A stretch of DNA of 64,000 nt from Pseudomonadota bacterium (GCA_020161475.1 JAIUNQ010000002.1:35168-99167); one strand, 5' to 3'; numbered from the stretch's first letter, positions 9,329-18,569 are shown. Notes: generated from the sequence alone by a model not told the origin. Translations and numbers: made by a program.

Positions 9329-9356
9329 AAAAGGGGCGGTCAAAACCGCCCCTTCA
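9329..9356 (-). terminator. Rho-independent terminator of the aminotransferase gene
   Basis: Read on the minus strand, AAGGGGCGG and CCGCCCCTT form a perfect 9-bp stem with a TTTTGA loop and a trailing T-run. It separates the aminotransferase from the GGDEF gene. Confidence 0.8.
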
Positions 9357-9386
9357 TGCTTCATAAACGGCTGATGAATGTGAGAC

Positions 9387-10607
9387 TTAGCCAGCCTGAC
9401 GGATGTCGATCACATTGTGCAGGGTGCCATCCGCGCCGTCGAAGAACTTCTTGAGGTTGCGCGCGGCCTGACGGATGCGCTGCTCGTTCTCGACGATAGC
9501 AAGGCGGACGTACTCATCGCCGTGCTCGCCAAAGCCGAGGCCCGGCGCGACGGCGACATCCGCCTTTTCCACCAGCAATTTCGCGAATTCCACCGAGCCG
9601 AGCGACTTGAACTTCTCCGGGATCGGCACCCAGGCGAACATGGTGGCCTGCGGGGTGGGGATTTCCCAACCGGCCTTGCCGAAGCTTTCCAGCATGGCAT
9701 CACGGCGCTTCTTGTAGATGTCGCGCATCTCGCGGATGCAATCATCCGGCCCGTTGAGCGCGGCGGTGGCCGCCACCTGAATCGGGGTGTAGGCGCCATA
9801 ATCGAGGTAGGACTTCACACGCGCCAGCGCGCCGATGAGGCGCTCGTTGCCCACCGCGAAACCCATGCGCCAGCCGGCCATGGAGAAGGTCTTCGACATG
9901 GAGGTGAACTCCACGCAGATATCCATCGCGCCCGGCACCTGAAGCACGGAAGGCGGCGGGTTGGCGTCGTCGAAATACACCTCGGCATAGGCGAGATCGG
10001 AGAGGAGGATAATGTCGTGCTTCTTCGCGAAGGCGACGAGATCCTTGTAGAAATCCAGCTCGGCAACGAAAGCGGTCGGGTTCGAGGGATAGCACACCAC
10101 CATCGCGATCGGCTTGGGGACCGAGTGCTGGATGGCGCGCTCCAGCGCCGGGAACATGTCCGGGGTCGGCTCGGCCGGGATCGAACGGATAACACCGCCT
10201 GCCATCAGGAAGCCGAAGGCGTGGATCGGGTAGGACGGGTTCGGCACCAGCACGACATCACCCGGGCCGCAGATGGCCTGCGCCATGTTGGCGAAGCCTT
10301 CCTTGGAGCCGAGGGTGGCGACAACCTGCGTATCCGGGTTGAGCTTCACGCCGAAGCGGCGGGCATAATAATTGGCCTGCGCGCGGCGAAGACCGGCAAT
10401 GCCCTTGGAGGCGGAGTAGCGATCGGTGCGCGGCTTGCCTGCGGTTTCGACCAGCTTCTCGATCACGTGCTTGGGTGCCGGCAGATCCGGGTTCCCCATC
10501 CCCAGATCGATGATGTCTGCCCCGTTAGCTCGCGCCTGCGCCTTGATCTTGTTCACCTGTTCGAACACGTAGGGCGGCAATCGGCGGATGCGGTGGAACT
10601 CGTTCAT
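9387..10607 (-). CDS. PLP-dependent class I/II aminotransferase (LL-diaminopimelate / AlaC-like)
   Basis: A 406-residue fold-type I aminotransferase. The PLP-binding lysine is in SMSKTFSMAGWR (K239). The aspartate contacting the pyridine nitrogen is in LLSDLAYAEVYFD, and NPSNPTA precedes it. Orthologues next to hom in Hyphomicrobiales are usually annotated LL-diaminopimelate aminotransferase, yet the family also includes E. coli AlaC (glutamate-pyruvate aminotransferase), so the amino acid is not settled by sequence alone. The ATG at 10607 begins MNEFHRIRRLPPYVF, typical for the family. A strong terminator follows. Confidence 0.88.
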   Translation of the reverse strand: MNEFHRIRRLPPYVFEQVNKIKAQARANGADIIDLGMGNPDLPAPKHVIEKLVETAGKPRTDRYSASKGIAGLRRAQANYYARRFGVKLNPDTQVVATLGSKEGFANMAQAICGPGDVVLVPNPSYPIHAFGFLMAGGVIRSIPAEPTPDMFPALERAIQHSVPKPIAMVVCYPSNPTAFVAELDFYKDLVAFAKKHDIILLSDLAYAEVYFDDANPPPSVLQVPGAMDICVEFTSMSKTFSMAGWRMGFAVGNERLIGALARVKSYLDYGAYTPIQVAATAALNGPDDCIREMRDIYKKRRDAMLESFGKAGWEIPTPQATMFAWVPIPEKFKSLGSVEFAKLLVEKADVAVAPGLGFGEHGDEYVRLAIVENEQRIRQAARNLKKFFDGADGTLHNVIDIRQAG

Positions 10608-10830
10608 CTCTCTAGCTTTCGCTGACGGGGTTTAAGGATGCTCCGGCCTTGCCTGTCTTGGCGTGGCCATTGCGCTTGTCATGGCCCGGTCGGGGAACCG
10701 GGATCCGGGCTGACATTGCCGGAAACCTGCTTCTTGTTGCAGCAGGACGCACAAGTCTAGCACGAATTTCTGATTCTCGAGCATCCCCCCTTCAGGGGAG
10801 CAGCGCGAGGTGGATCGCAAAGGCCGTCGT

Positions 10831-11196
10831 TTACGGGTTGCCCGCTCCCGCAGGCCGCGGGATGGAGCCATCGTAGCCCGACTTCGGCTTGGGTCGGTTG
10901 GCAAAGGCACGGGTGCGGTCACGCTGGCTCGCCAGCTCCTTCTCCAGCTTCTGCACATCACCGGCGCTGCGCACCGGGGTCGGGCGCGAGGGCGGCGTCA
11001 CTCCCACGGGGATATAGCCGCTGGGGGCTGCCGCGCGAGACTGCACCACGAAAGCTGGCGTTTCCGGATCAGGCGCGCCGCCCTGCATGGAGCGCACCGT
11101 CTGTGTCATGCCGGTGCCATTACAGCCGCCGAGAATCGCCGCCATCAGAAAGGGAGTCGCCCTGAGCGCCCCCGTGCGACGCAGAAATACGGCCAT
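10831..11196 (-). CDS. Small lipoprotein of unknown function
   Basis: A 121-residue protein with a lipoprotein signal: positively charged start, hydrophobic stretch (ATPFLMAAI) and lipobox LGGC at about residues 21-24. The mature part is proline-rich and hydrophilic (TPPSRPTPVRS) with a short helical segment KLEKELASQRDRTRAFA. No family recognised. An ATG farther upstream (11292) would bury the signal peptide, so 11196 is preferred. It is transcribed divergently from phaC. The 223 bp between it and the aminotransferase start contain nothing I can identify. Confidence 0.7.
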   Translation of the reverse strand: MAVFLRRTGALRATPFLMAAILGGCNGTGMTQTVRSMQGGAPDPETPAFVVQSRAAAPSGYIPVGVTPPSRPTPVRSAGDVQKLEKELASQRDRTRAFANRPKPKSGYDGSIPRPAGAGNP

Positions 11197-11432
11197 GAAG
11201 AGCTGCCCCCGAAAAGTTCGATTTGTCCAATAAAGCGCTGTTGTGCGCGCTTTTGAGTTTCTTAACCGTAAAAGCCGCCGAAATTCGGGCAAGCTTTAAT
11301 GGCTTGCTCCTTCCGTCGGTGTTGCGGGCGTCACAAAAACGGGCCAGCATGGGCCAACGAGGCGGGTTTGGTCAGTGGTGGCCGCCCAGCCCAGAAACAA
11401 GGTCGGCGTGAACCGACCAGGGGAAATGCGCC

Positions 11433-13739
11433 ATGAAGGGCAAGACGAAGACATCCGCTGCCAAGGCCGAGAAGCCGGCCCCCGACAAGCAAAAGCCCGC
11501 CCCCACCCTCGCGAAGGCTGTTGTGGCCAAAGCCGAAGCCAAGAGCGACAGCAAGAGCGCGGCGGCCACCAAGGCCCCAGCGGTTAAGGTCGCGCCTGCC
11601 GCCGCCCCCGTCGCCAAGGCCCCGGCGGCGAAAGCGCCAGCCCCCAAGGCAGGAGCCGCCAAGCCTGCGGCCGGGAAAACGCCTGTGGCTAAACCTGCGG
11701 AGCCCAAAGCCGCGCCCGCCAAGACGGCAGCTTCGTCGAAGACGGCGGCAGGCAAGTCCGCCGCTCTCCCTGCCGCACCAGTTAAACCTGCGCCCGCGAA
11801 ATCTGCCGCTGCCAAACCGAGCGCGCCCAAAGCCACCTCGGCTGCCAAGCCAGCGGCGGAGAGCAAGCCCGCGCCTGCGGCCAAACCTGCGCCGGCCAAG
11901 GCAGAGAGCGTGAAGCCCGAGATCGCCAAGCCATCCCCGGATGCTGCGCCTGATGTGGCGGCGGCGGAGGCCATCGGCGCCGAGCTTGAGCATCTGGCTG
12001 AGGTGACCAGCGAGATCATCGCGGATGCCGGCAAGGCCAGCGTTGCGGTGCTCAAAGGGCTGGAAGATGCCAAGCCGCCTGTTTCCACCGAGGAAACGGC
12101 GGATCTTGCGCGGACGTTCGGCTCGATTGCGGAATATTGGCTCAAGGACCCTGCGCGCCTTGTCAAAACGCAGAAAGACATCTCTGTCGATCTGATCAAC
12201 CTCTGGACCGGCTTCATCAAGCAGGCGAGCGGTGAGCCGGTGGAACCTGCCGTGCCCATTCCGGCGCGCGATCCGCGTTTTGCCGACAAGGACTGGTCGG
12301 AAAACCCCTATTTCAACATGCTGCGCCAGGCCTATTTCATGGGAACGAAATGGGCGGATTCGCTGGTGGACAAGGCTGAGGTGGACGAGAACACCAAGCG
12401 CAAGGCGGGTTTTTATGTGCGCCAGCTCGCCAGCGCCCTCTCCCCCTCCAACTACGTGATGACCAACCCGGAATTGCTGCGTCAGACGGCGGAGGAAAAG
12501 GGCGAGAACCTGGCCCGCGGCATGAAAATGCTGGCGGAGGACATCGAGGCGGGCAACGGACAGCTCAAGATCCGCCAGTCTGACACCTCCCCGTTCAAGT
12601 TCGGCGAGAACATCGCCAACACGCCGGGCAAGGTGGTGTTCCGCAACGAGTTGATCGAACTGATCCAGTACACCCCAACGACCGAGAGCGTGTACAAGAC
12701 GCCGCTGCTGATTGTGCCGCCGTGGATCAACAAGTTCTATATCCTCGATCTCAATGCCGAGAAGAGCTTCGTGCGCTGGGCTGTGAGCGAGGGGCTGACG
12801 GTGTTCGTCATCTCGTGGATCAACCCGGACGAGCGCCACCGCGCCTATGATTTCGAAGCTTACATGAAGCGCGGCGTGTTGAGCGCGCTCGATGCCGCGC
12901 TCGAAATCACCGGCGAGAAGACGGTCGATACCATCGGCTATTGCGTCGGCGGTACCATGCTTAGCGTGACGCTGGCCTATATCGCGCAAGACCCTGTGGA
13001 GGCGAAGAAGATCCGCTCGGCGACGCTGTTCACCACGCAGGTGGACTTCACCCATGCGGGCGATCTGCTCGCCTTCGTGGATGAGGCGCAGATCCGCTCC
13101 GTCGAGGAAATGATGGCCGAAACCGGCTATCTGCCGGGATCGAAAATGGCGGGCGCCTTCAACATGCTGCGCCCCAATGACCTGATCTGGTCCTATGTCG
13201 TGAACAACTACCTCAAGGGGAAGAACCCGGCGCCGTTTGATCTTCTGTACTGGAATGCGGATTCCACCCGCATGCCGGAGGCGAACCACAGCTTTTACTT
13301 GCGCAACTGCTATCTCAACAACAACTTCAGCCAGAAGAAGATGGTGGTGGGCGGGCGCACGCTCGACCTGAGCCTCGTTAAGCAGAAAATCTACAACCTC
13401 GCCGCCAAGGAAGACCACATTGCGCCGGCCAAGTCCGTGTTTGTTGGCTCGAAATTCTTCGGCGGCGAAGTGACCTATGTGCTGGCGGGCTCCGGGCATA
13501 TCGCCGGGGTCATCAACCCCATGACCAAGCCGAAGTACCAGTATTGGACCAATGGTCCGGTAAAAGGTGAATTCGAGGATTGGGTGAAGGGCGCCACCGA
13601 ACATGCGGGCACCTGGTGGCCGCATTGGCATGCCTGGCTCACCAAGGGCGAACCCAAAGTGCCGGCGAGGCAACCGGGCAGTGAGGCGCACCCGCCGCTG
13701 GAGGATGCCCCCGGCCTTTACGTGCGCATCAAGGCCTGA
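11433..13739 (+). CDS. phaC: Class I polyhydroxyalkanoate synthase with a long Ala/Lys/Pro-rich N-terminal arm
   Basis: Polymerises (R)-3-hydroxyacyl-CoA into PHA on carbonosomes. The catalytic domain shows the lipase-box-like GYCVGG with nucleophile C504, D661 in KEDHIAP and H689 in GSGHIAG; the spacing (157 and 28) closely follows classical PhaC. The protein is 768 residues, about 180 longer than usual class I enzymes. The excess is residues 1-170, almost entirely A, K, P, S and E with many AAKPA-like repeats. Such tails resemble histone H1-like proteins and the DNA-binding tail of phasin PhaF. An AGGGGAAA ribosome-binding site precedes the ATG, and no internal start removes the tail. A terminator follows at 13761. 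Confidence 0.93.
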   Translation: MKGKTKTSAAKAEKPAPDKQKPAPTLAKAVVAKAEAKSDSKSAAATKAPAVKVAPAAAPVAKAPAAKAPAPKAGAAKPAAGKTPVAKPAEPKAAPAKTAASSKTAAGKSAALPAAPVKPAPAKSAAAKPSAPKATSAAKPAAESKPAPAAKPAPAKAESVKPEIAKPSPDAAPDVAAAEAIGAELEHLAEVTSEIIADAGKASVAVLKGLEDAKPPVSTEETADLARTFGSIAEYWLKDPARLVKTQKDISVDLINLWTGFIKQASGEPVEPAVPIPARDPRFADKDWSENPYFNMLRQAYFMGTKWADSLVDKAEVDENTKRKAGFYVRQLASALSPSNYVMTNPELLRQTAEEKGENLARGMKMLAEDIEAGNGQLKIRQSDTSPFKFGENIANTPGKVVFRNELIELIQYTPTTESVYKTPLLIVPPWINKFYILDLNAEKSFVRWAVSEGLTVFVISWINPDERHRAYDFEAYMKRGVLSALDAALEITGEKTVDTIGYCVGGTMLSVTLAYIAQDPVEAKKIRSATLFTTQVDFTHAGDLLAFVDEAQIRSVEEMMAETGYLPGSKMAGAFNMLRPNDLIWSYVVNNYLKGKNPAPFDLLYWNADSTRMPEANHSFYLRNCYLNNNFSQKKMVVGGRTLDLSLVKQKIYNLAAKEDHIAPAKSVFVGSKFFGGEVTYVLAGSGHIAGVINPMTKPKYQYWTNGPVKGEFEDWVKGATEHAGTWWPHWHAWLTKGEPKVPARQPGSEAHPPLEDAPGLYVRIKA

Positions 13740-13760
13740 GACCTTGGCAAGAAATCCATC

Positions 13761-13785
13761 AGCCCCGCTTCGGCGGGGCTTTTTG
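13761..13785 (+). terminator. Rho-independent terminator after phaC
   Basis: AGCCCCGC, a TTCG tetraloop, GCGGGGCT, then five T. A textbook terminator 22 bp after the stop codon. Confidence 0.9.
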
Positions 13786-13827
13786 TTGTGGAGATCACAC
13801 CGGCAAGCCTGCGGGAAAACGCTCAAA

Positions 13828-13854
13828 AGAAAAAGGGCCGGTTTCCCGGCCCTT
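13828..13854 (-). terminator. Rho-independent terminator after the FadL-family gene
   Basis: On the minus strand AAGGGCCGG and CCGGCCCTT form a 9-bp stem followed by a T-run, 27 bp past the porin stop codon. It stands back-to-back with the phaC terminator. Confidence 0.8.
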
Positions 13855-13880
13855 GGTCATTCTTTACGCTGTGGCGTCGA

Positions 13881-15170
13881 TCAGTACTTGCGCACCACCG
13901 GGGCCTCACGGGCCGGGCCTTCACCCCACTTGGAGGTCAGGCCCAGCGAGATCAGGTGAGCGGAGCCCTTGGCATCGGCTTCGAAGGTGCCGCCAAGCGG
14001 ACCCGGCTGCGAGATGTGGCCCTTCTTGATGTGCAGGTAGGAATAGGAGCCGTTCAGAGCGAAGCGGTCCGAGACCTTGTAGGTGAAGCCGGTCGAGAGC
14101 CAGAGGCGATCGTTATCCGGCAGGGAGACGCGGCGGATGGCGTCCGACACCGGGGTGATCTCGTAGGCGACACCAGCGCGCAGGGTGAGCGCCTGATTAT
14201 ACTTGTATTCGCCGCCCAGCGCGAACATCCAGGCGTCACGATAACCGAACGGGAGACGCTGCAGCGGCGCCATGGCCGGCAGGATCAGGTTCTTGAGCGC
14301 GGCATCGCCGATACGGCCGTAGTTCTGCCATTCCACCGAGCCGAGGATGTCGAGCTTCTCATTCACACCCTGGCGGACCGAGAGGTTGACGCGGTTCGGC
14401 AGGTTCAGCGTGCCTTCGGCGTTGTTGGCGATCAGCGGGCCGAGGATGGCCTTGCCCTTCACGGGCTGATCGACGAAGGAGCGCCAGCCGAGACCGATCT
14501 GGGTGGTCTTGGTCGGGGTCCAGGTGATACCGGCGGTCCAGCCCACGCCCACGCCATCGGCATGGTTGATGCCGGCGGTCGAGACGCCGCCCGGCGGCAG
14601 GAAGGCGAACTGGCGGGCCGAGGCGTACTGGATCTGCAGGCCAACACCAACCGACCACTCATTGTTGATCTTGTAGGCGATCGACGGGGTGGCGGTGATC
14701 ACGCGCAGCTTCGAGGTGTGGGTGAGGAAGCTGCCGCGCCACTGGGCATCCGGCTTGATCGAGTTGCCGTAGGTGGTGTTGAGCGAGATACCGACGGTGA
14801 GGCGCTCGTTCAGCGGATAGATGACGTAAGTGGCGGGCACGAAGTAATCCATGCCGACATCGCCGGAGGTGGCCGGACGCAGGCCGTTGAGCGCAGCGCT
14901 GGCGCCGGTATAGGCACCCGTCATCTTGGTGACCGGAACACCGAAGGTATAGTTGGTGTCGATGGTCATACGGGTGAAGCCGGTCATCGTGGCCGGGTTC
15001 GCGAACATCGTGGCGGCGCTTTCCGAGCCGGGCGCGGCGAAGCCAGCATAACCCATGCCGTTGAACACCGAGCTCTGCGACGTGTTGGTCAAACCACCCG
15101 CAACGGCGCTCCCCAGCGCCAGCAGCGAAACAGAAGCCGCGAGTGCCGCACGCCCCATCATCATTTTCAT
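13881..15170 (-). CDS. OmpP1/FadL-family outer membrane transport protein
   Basis: A 429-residue 14-strand outer-membrane barrel of the FadL/TodX/OmpP1 family, which takes up long-chain fatty acids and other hydrophobic compounds. It has a Sec signal peptide (MKMMMGRAALAASV... SAVAGG), the N-terminal hatch-like segment NTSQSSVFNGMGYAGFA with the alternating pattern of the family, and a C terminus typical of barrels. The ATG at 15170 has a clear GGGAG site; 48 more codons upstream are open but lack family similarity. Possible link to PHA metabolism through fatty-acid supply is inference from adjacency. Confidence 0.88.
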   Translation of the reverse strand: MKMMMGRAALAASVSLLALGSAVAGGLTNTSQSSVFNGMGYAGFAAPGSESAATMFANPATMTGFTRMTIDTNYTFGVPVTKMTGAYTGASAALNGLRPATSGDVGMDYFVPATYVIYPLNERLTVGISLNTTYGNSIKPDAQWRGSFLTHTSKLRVITATPSIAYKINNEWSVGVGLQIQYASARQFAFLPPGGVSTAGINHADGVGVGWTAGITWTPTKTTQIGLGWRSFVDQPVKGKAILGPLIANNAEGTLNLPNRVNLSVRQGVNEKLDILGSVEWQNYGRIGDAALKNLILPAMAPLQRLPFGYRDAWMFALGGEYKYNQALTLRAGVAYEITPVSDAIRRVSLPDNDRLWLSTGFTYKVSDRFALNGSYSYLHIKKGHISQPGPLGGTFEADAKGSAHLISLGLTSKWGEGPAREAPVVRKY

Positions 15171-15499
15171 ATTCTTGTCTCCCTCGACACGAATCGGCCC
15201 TTTGGGGCTCGCTTCGGATTGGGGAGAAGATGCCGGGGCCATTCGCGCCTTGCAACTCCCCCATTCGCCGGGCGCAGATGGCGTTTGAGGGCGATCGAAC
15301 GCCCGAATTGGCAAATTTTGGGGGCGAATGCGCTATATCAGCACTTGCTGCAACGCACTCGCCAGTTCACTTGTAAACAAACCCGCATCCTTGACCACTT
15401 GTGGCGAATTCAAGGCTTCAACGACAACGCCCCTTTTCGGGGCGCTGTTGCGGGATTGACACATTTTTCACCACGGAAATCGCGGGTCAGGCAGGTTGC
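15171..15499. other. Intergenic region between the FadL-family gene and argC
   Basis: 329 bp without a convincing gene; both flanking genes read leftward, so it holds the porin promoter and leader. A GC-rich hairpin (CGCCCC TTTT GGGGCG) at about 15429-15444, in the direction of argC transcription, has no good T-run and is only a weak terminator candidate. Nothing else recognised. Confidence 0.5.
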
Positions 15500-16447
15500 T
15501 CACAGGCCCAGCATCAGTTTCAGGTTCTGGACCGCCGCGCCCGAGGCTCCCTTGCCGAGGTTGTCGAGCCGCGCGACCAGCACCGCCTGCCCTTTCGCCT
15601 CATGGCCAAAGACGAACAGCTCCAGTTTGTTGGTGCCGTTGAGCGCCTGCGGTTCGATCTTGCCGCCCATACCGGCAACCTCCGCCGCATCCGCGACGCG
15701 GACGAACTCGGAACCTGCATAGCGAGCCGCCAGCGCCCCGCGCAGGTCTTCCACCGTGGTGCCGGCCTTGAGCGTGGAAAGGTGCAGCGGCACGCTGACC
15801 AGCATGCCCTGCCGGAAATTTCCGACAGAGGGGACGAAAATCGGCTGGCGGGTCAGCTTCGAATAGGCGGTCAGCTCGCCCAGATGCTTGTGCTGAAGCG
15901 CGAGGCCGTAAAGCTCGAACGGGTTCGCGGTGCCGGCTTCGTATTGCTCGATCATGCCCTTGCCGCCGCCGGAATAGCCCGAGACGGCATTGACAGTGAC
16001 GGGGAAATCCGCCGCCATGATGCCCGCATCGACCAGCGGGCGCAGCAGGGCAATGCCGCCCGTGGGGTAGCAGCCCGGATTGGCGACGCGCGCGGCCTTG
16101 GCCACCGCCTCGGCATGGCCGGGGGCGAGTTCGGGGAAGCCATAGGTCCAGCCCGGTGCGACGCGATGCGCGGTGGAGGCATCGATGAAGCGCGGGCATT
16201 TGTCGCCCAGCGTCTCGCCCAACGCCACGGCTTCCTTGGCGGCATCATCGGGCAGGCAGAGGATCACGACATCCACCTGCGACATAAGCTCCGCCTTGGC
16301 CGCCACGTCCTTGCGCTTGTCTGCCGCAATGGAGCGCACCGCAATGGCCGGCTCGTTGGCCAGCATCTCGCGGATCTGGAGGCCGGTGGTTCCGGCTTCG
16401 CCATCAATGAAAACGGTGGGCTGGGCGTTTTTGAGCGGGATGGACAT
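15500..16447 (-). CDS. argC: N-acetyl-gamma-glutamyl-phosphate reductase, type 2
   Basis: Third step of arginine synthesis: NADPH-dependent reduction of N-acetylglutamyl phosphate to the semialdehyde. At 315 residues it belongs to the short type-2 class. It shows FIDGEAGTTGLQ at the N-terminal nucleotide-binding turn, the catalytic cysteine C126 in NPGCYPTGG, and the GYSGGGKGMIEQYE signature. The ATG at 16447 has GGAG at suitable spacing. It is separated from rpsI/rplM, its usual neighbours, by two unusual exported-protein genes. Confidence 0.95.
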   Translation of the reverse strand: MSIPLKNAQPTVFIDGEAGTTGLQIREMLANEPAIAVRSIAADKRKDVAAKAELMSQVDVVILCLPDDAAKEAVALGETLGDKCPRFIDASTAHRVAPGWTYGFPELAPGHAEAVAKAARVANPGCYPTGGIALLRPLVDAGIMAADFPVTVNAVSGYSGGGKGMIEQYEAGTANPFELYGLALQHKHLGELTAYSKLTRQPIFVPSVGNFRQGMLVSVPLHLSTLKAGTTVEDLRGALAARYAGSEFVRVADAAEVAGMGGKIEPQALNGTNKLELFVFGHEAKGQAVLVARLDNLGKGASGAAVQNLKLMLGL

Positions 16448-16569
16448 GGCAGGCTCCGTGAGATGCGCGTAACGCTAGGCGCGCTAGATGGGGCAGAAAG
16501 ATGACAAACAAAAGAGGGGCGCAAAGCACCGCGCCATGACGCGCCAATAGCGCGCTCGTCACGCCAGCA

Positions 16570-16854
16570 TCATCGCGGCTTGAAGTGCACGAAGAGCGCG
16601 AACAGCACCCACGGCAGGAAAAATCCGCTACCCGAGAGCAACAGCCCGGCGAAACGCTCCCACTGGGTGGCCTCGGCTGCATTGTTCGACAGCATCGGGA
16701 TCATGTGCGTGAGGCCGAAAGTCACCAGCGGCGCGAGCACAGCCGCAACCGCCCAGACAACGCGCACGCCAATGGCACGCCCCGGCGCGAACAGGATGAG
16801 CAGCGCAGGCAACAACACGAACATGCCTGTGAGGCCGAGCAAGAAAATGCGCAT
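16570..16854 (-). CDS. Small hydrophobic membrane protein of unknown function
   Basis: A 94-residue protein with three predicted membrane helices (about 5-24, 31-52 and 70-90) and a C-terminal HFKPR tail. No family recognised. Codon usage and GC-rich third positions match neighbours, supporting a real gene. It lies 122 bp upstream of argC in the same orientation. Confidence 0.6.
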   Translation of the reverse strand: MRIFLLGLTGMFVLLPALLILFAPGRAIGVRVVWAVAAVLAPLVTFGLTHMIPMLSNNAAEATQWERFAGLLLSGSGFFLPWVLFALFVHFKPR

Positions 16855-17064
16855 GAGGGCACCCGTTTTTCAGGTTCTGCCTGTCTCATATTGTGCTGCG
16901 GCGCGCAATGGAAAGCTGGAAAGAGAAGAGATGCCCCCCCGCGTGCGAGGCGCTGGTTCGCCCAAGGAAGGACGCGCTTGCGGCGTGAGAGTGTTTGACT
17001 TCGGCGCGCCCGAGACCTTAAGAAAGTGTTCCTTTTATGCTTTAGGCATTTATCGGATCCCGTC

Positions 17065-18084
17065 ATGCGTCGCGCGACTTATCTATCTGGTTTTATTGCA
17101 GGTTTTTTTGGACTTACCAGCATCTCCACCGCGCAGGACGCGAATCCGAAAAGCCTTCCGCGCTGCGATGCATTCCGCACCGCCGTGCTGCTCGAGTTGT
17201 GCAAAAGCAGCGTCACGGTGAGCATTTCGCGCTCGTACGATCGGGAGACTTACAGCACCTCCACCGCTGATCCCTTTTTCGGGACCAGCGGCCTCTGGCG
17301 GCGGCGCATCCACAACAGCGAACGCGTCGGCGTGCAATGGACGCCGAGTGAAAATGTCCGCATCGGCATCAGTGGTTCGCTATACGCCGGAAACGGCACC
17401 AATGAGCGGAGCCAAATTAGCTCGTTCAACGCTTTTGCCGCCCGCACCGTCTATGGAACGCATCACGCCCCCGGGGTGGATGCCAAGGTGCGCCTCCTCT
17501 CCGGGACCGCGTGGGGCGGTGAGCACAGGATTTTCGCGTTGGGAAGCCTGCAGCTTGTCAGCAGCTATCGCTCGACGATCCATCGCACGACCTACTTGCC
17601 ACCGTTTTTCTCATTCGCCTTTTCCAACACGGGCAAGGCTCCACAATCTGCTCAGGGTTCTGTAGGGCTTCAATCGTCGCACAACTGGACGCTGGATCGA
17701 CTGGGGCTGGATATCATTTCCCAGAATACGTTCTCCTACTCGCGCGTTGAGCGCACCACCCGCTTTACCTATAGTTTCGACACCGGGCTGATGGTCGCGC
17801 ATGCAGCAAGCGGGGTTGCCCTTGGTCCCAAACTCAGCATCCAGCCGACGCCCGTCTCAGGAACGCGCCTTCGTCCTTATGTGATGACAGGCCTTGCGGG
17901 CTATTTTGCCCCCGCGCAACTTCTGGGCATTGCTGCCCTGCGCGGGTTCGTTCTGGACGGCTCGGCGACGTGGCTCGCGGTGCAAAAGATCGACCGCAAT
18001 TACTTTCCGCCGACATTCGATGCTCGTCCTGTCCGACACAGGCTCGAAGCGTTTGGGCGCCTCCGCTACACCGTCGAATACTGA
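17065..18084 (+). CDS. Predicted outer-membrane beta-barrel protein, unrecognised family
   Basis: A 339-residue exported protein with a signal peptide (MRRATYLSGFIAGFFGLTSISTAQD). The mature part is rich in Ser, Thr, Tyr and Arg, with alternating hydrophobic/polar segments such as VRIGISGSLYAG and RLRYTVEY. It ends on Tyr, the terminal aromatic expected of BAM substrates. Two cysteines near the mature N terminus (RCDAF... ELCKS) could form a disulfide. It resembles small transporter-like barrels in general pattern, but I cannot name a family. It is followed after 29 bp by a lipoprotein gene in the same direction, implying a two-gene operon. Codon use is somewhat less GC-biased than in argC or rplM, a hint of acquired DNA. 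Confidence 0.65.
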   Translation: MRRATYLSGFIAGFFGLTSISTAQDANPKSLPRCDAFRTAVLLELCKSSVTVSISRSYDRETYSTSTADPFFGTSGLWRRRIHNSERVGVQWTPSENVRIGISGSLYAGNGTNERSQISSFNAFAARTVYGTHHAPGVDAKVRLLSGTAWGGEHRIFALGSLQLVSSYRSTIHRTTYLPPFFSFAFSNTGKAPQSAQGSVGLQSSHNWTLDRLGLDIISQNTFSYSRVERTTRFTYSFDTGLMVAHAASGVALGPKLSIQPTPVSGTRLRPYVMTGLAGYFAPAQLLGIAALRGFVLDGSATWLAVQKIDRNYFPPTFDARPVRHRLEAFGRLRYTVEY

Positions 18085-18113
18085 ACGCCCCTTCCCATTA
18101 GCAGGAAAGTCCG

Positions 18114-18569
18114 ATGACATTGAAGAAAGTGCTGCCCGCCGCCATCCTCGGCGCGCTCGCTCTCACCGGGTGCAACACCACATCCAACGACAAGCCCATG
18201 GTGCTGCTCTCTGCCAAGTCAGAGGCTAACATGCGCACCCTTCTTGCAACGAGACTGGATGCGCATCCGCGGACGCATCGCCTTTTTCAGCCCATGGCCA
18301 TCAAGACGGCTGAAATTTCAACGCCGTTTCCCACGCCGAGGGTCATCGGCGATCAGCCGAACACCACCTATTGCGTGAAGATTGCCATGGATGCAGCCAT
18401 TCTTGATACGCTCTATGTCGTGGCCTACGTCAACCCGACGTCGGACACCGATTTTCGTGCGGACGTCCACATCGCAGGCTACGCGCCCCCGGCACTTTGC
18501 GAGGGGAAAACGATGCAGCCCTTCAGGGAGCTGATCGAACTTCGGTCGAGACGAGTCAAAGCGTCCTGA
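18114..18569 (+). CDS. Lipoprotein of unknown function paired with the barrel
   Basis: A 151-residue lipoprotein: MTLKKVLPAAILGALALTGC gives a clear lipobox (LTGC) with Cys at residue 20. An AGGAAAG ribosome-binding site lies before the ATG. The mature domain is mixed alpha/beta with two further cysteines (YCVKIAMD and ALCEGK). No family recognised. Placement directly behind the beta-barrel gene, before a shared terminator, suggests that the two act together at the outer membrane. Confidence 0.65.
   Translation: MTLKKVLPAAILGALALTGCNTTSNDKPMVLLSAKSEANMRTLLATRLDAHPRTHRLFQPMAIKTAEISTPFPTPRVIGDQPNTTYCVKIAMDAAILDTLYVVAYVNPTSDTDFRADVHIAGYAPPALCEGKTMQPFRELIELRSRRVKAS

Noticed and set aside
11234..11258. 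Hairpin AAAGCGC/GCGCTTT upstream of phaC as a terminator
   Set aside because: It lies in the divergent phaC/lipoprotein promoter region with no gene ending nearby; pairing in GC-rich DNA is expected by chance.
11331..13826. Long open frame of 831 codons on the minus strand opposite phaC
   Set aside because: Mirror of a GC-rich coding strand. Its translation is rich in Arg, Gly and His without domains, and the plus strand encodes an unmistakable PHA synthase.
13788..15722. Open frame of 644 codons on the plus strand across the FadL-family gene and into argC
   Set aside because: Antisense to two recognised genes and composed of histidine/arginine-rich shadow sequence.
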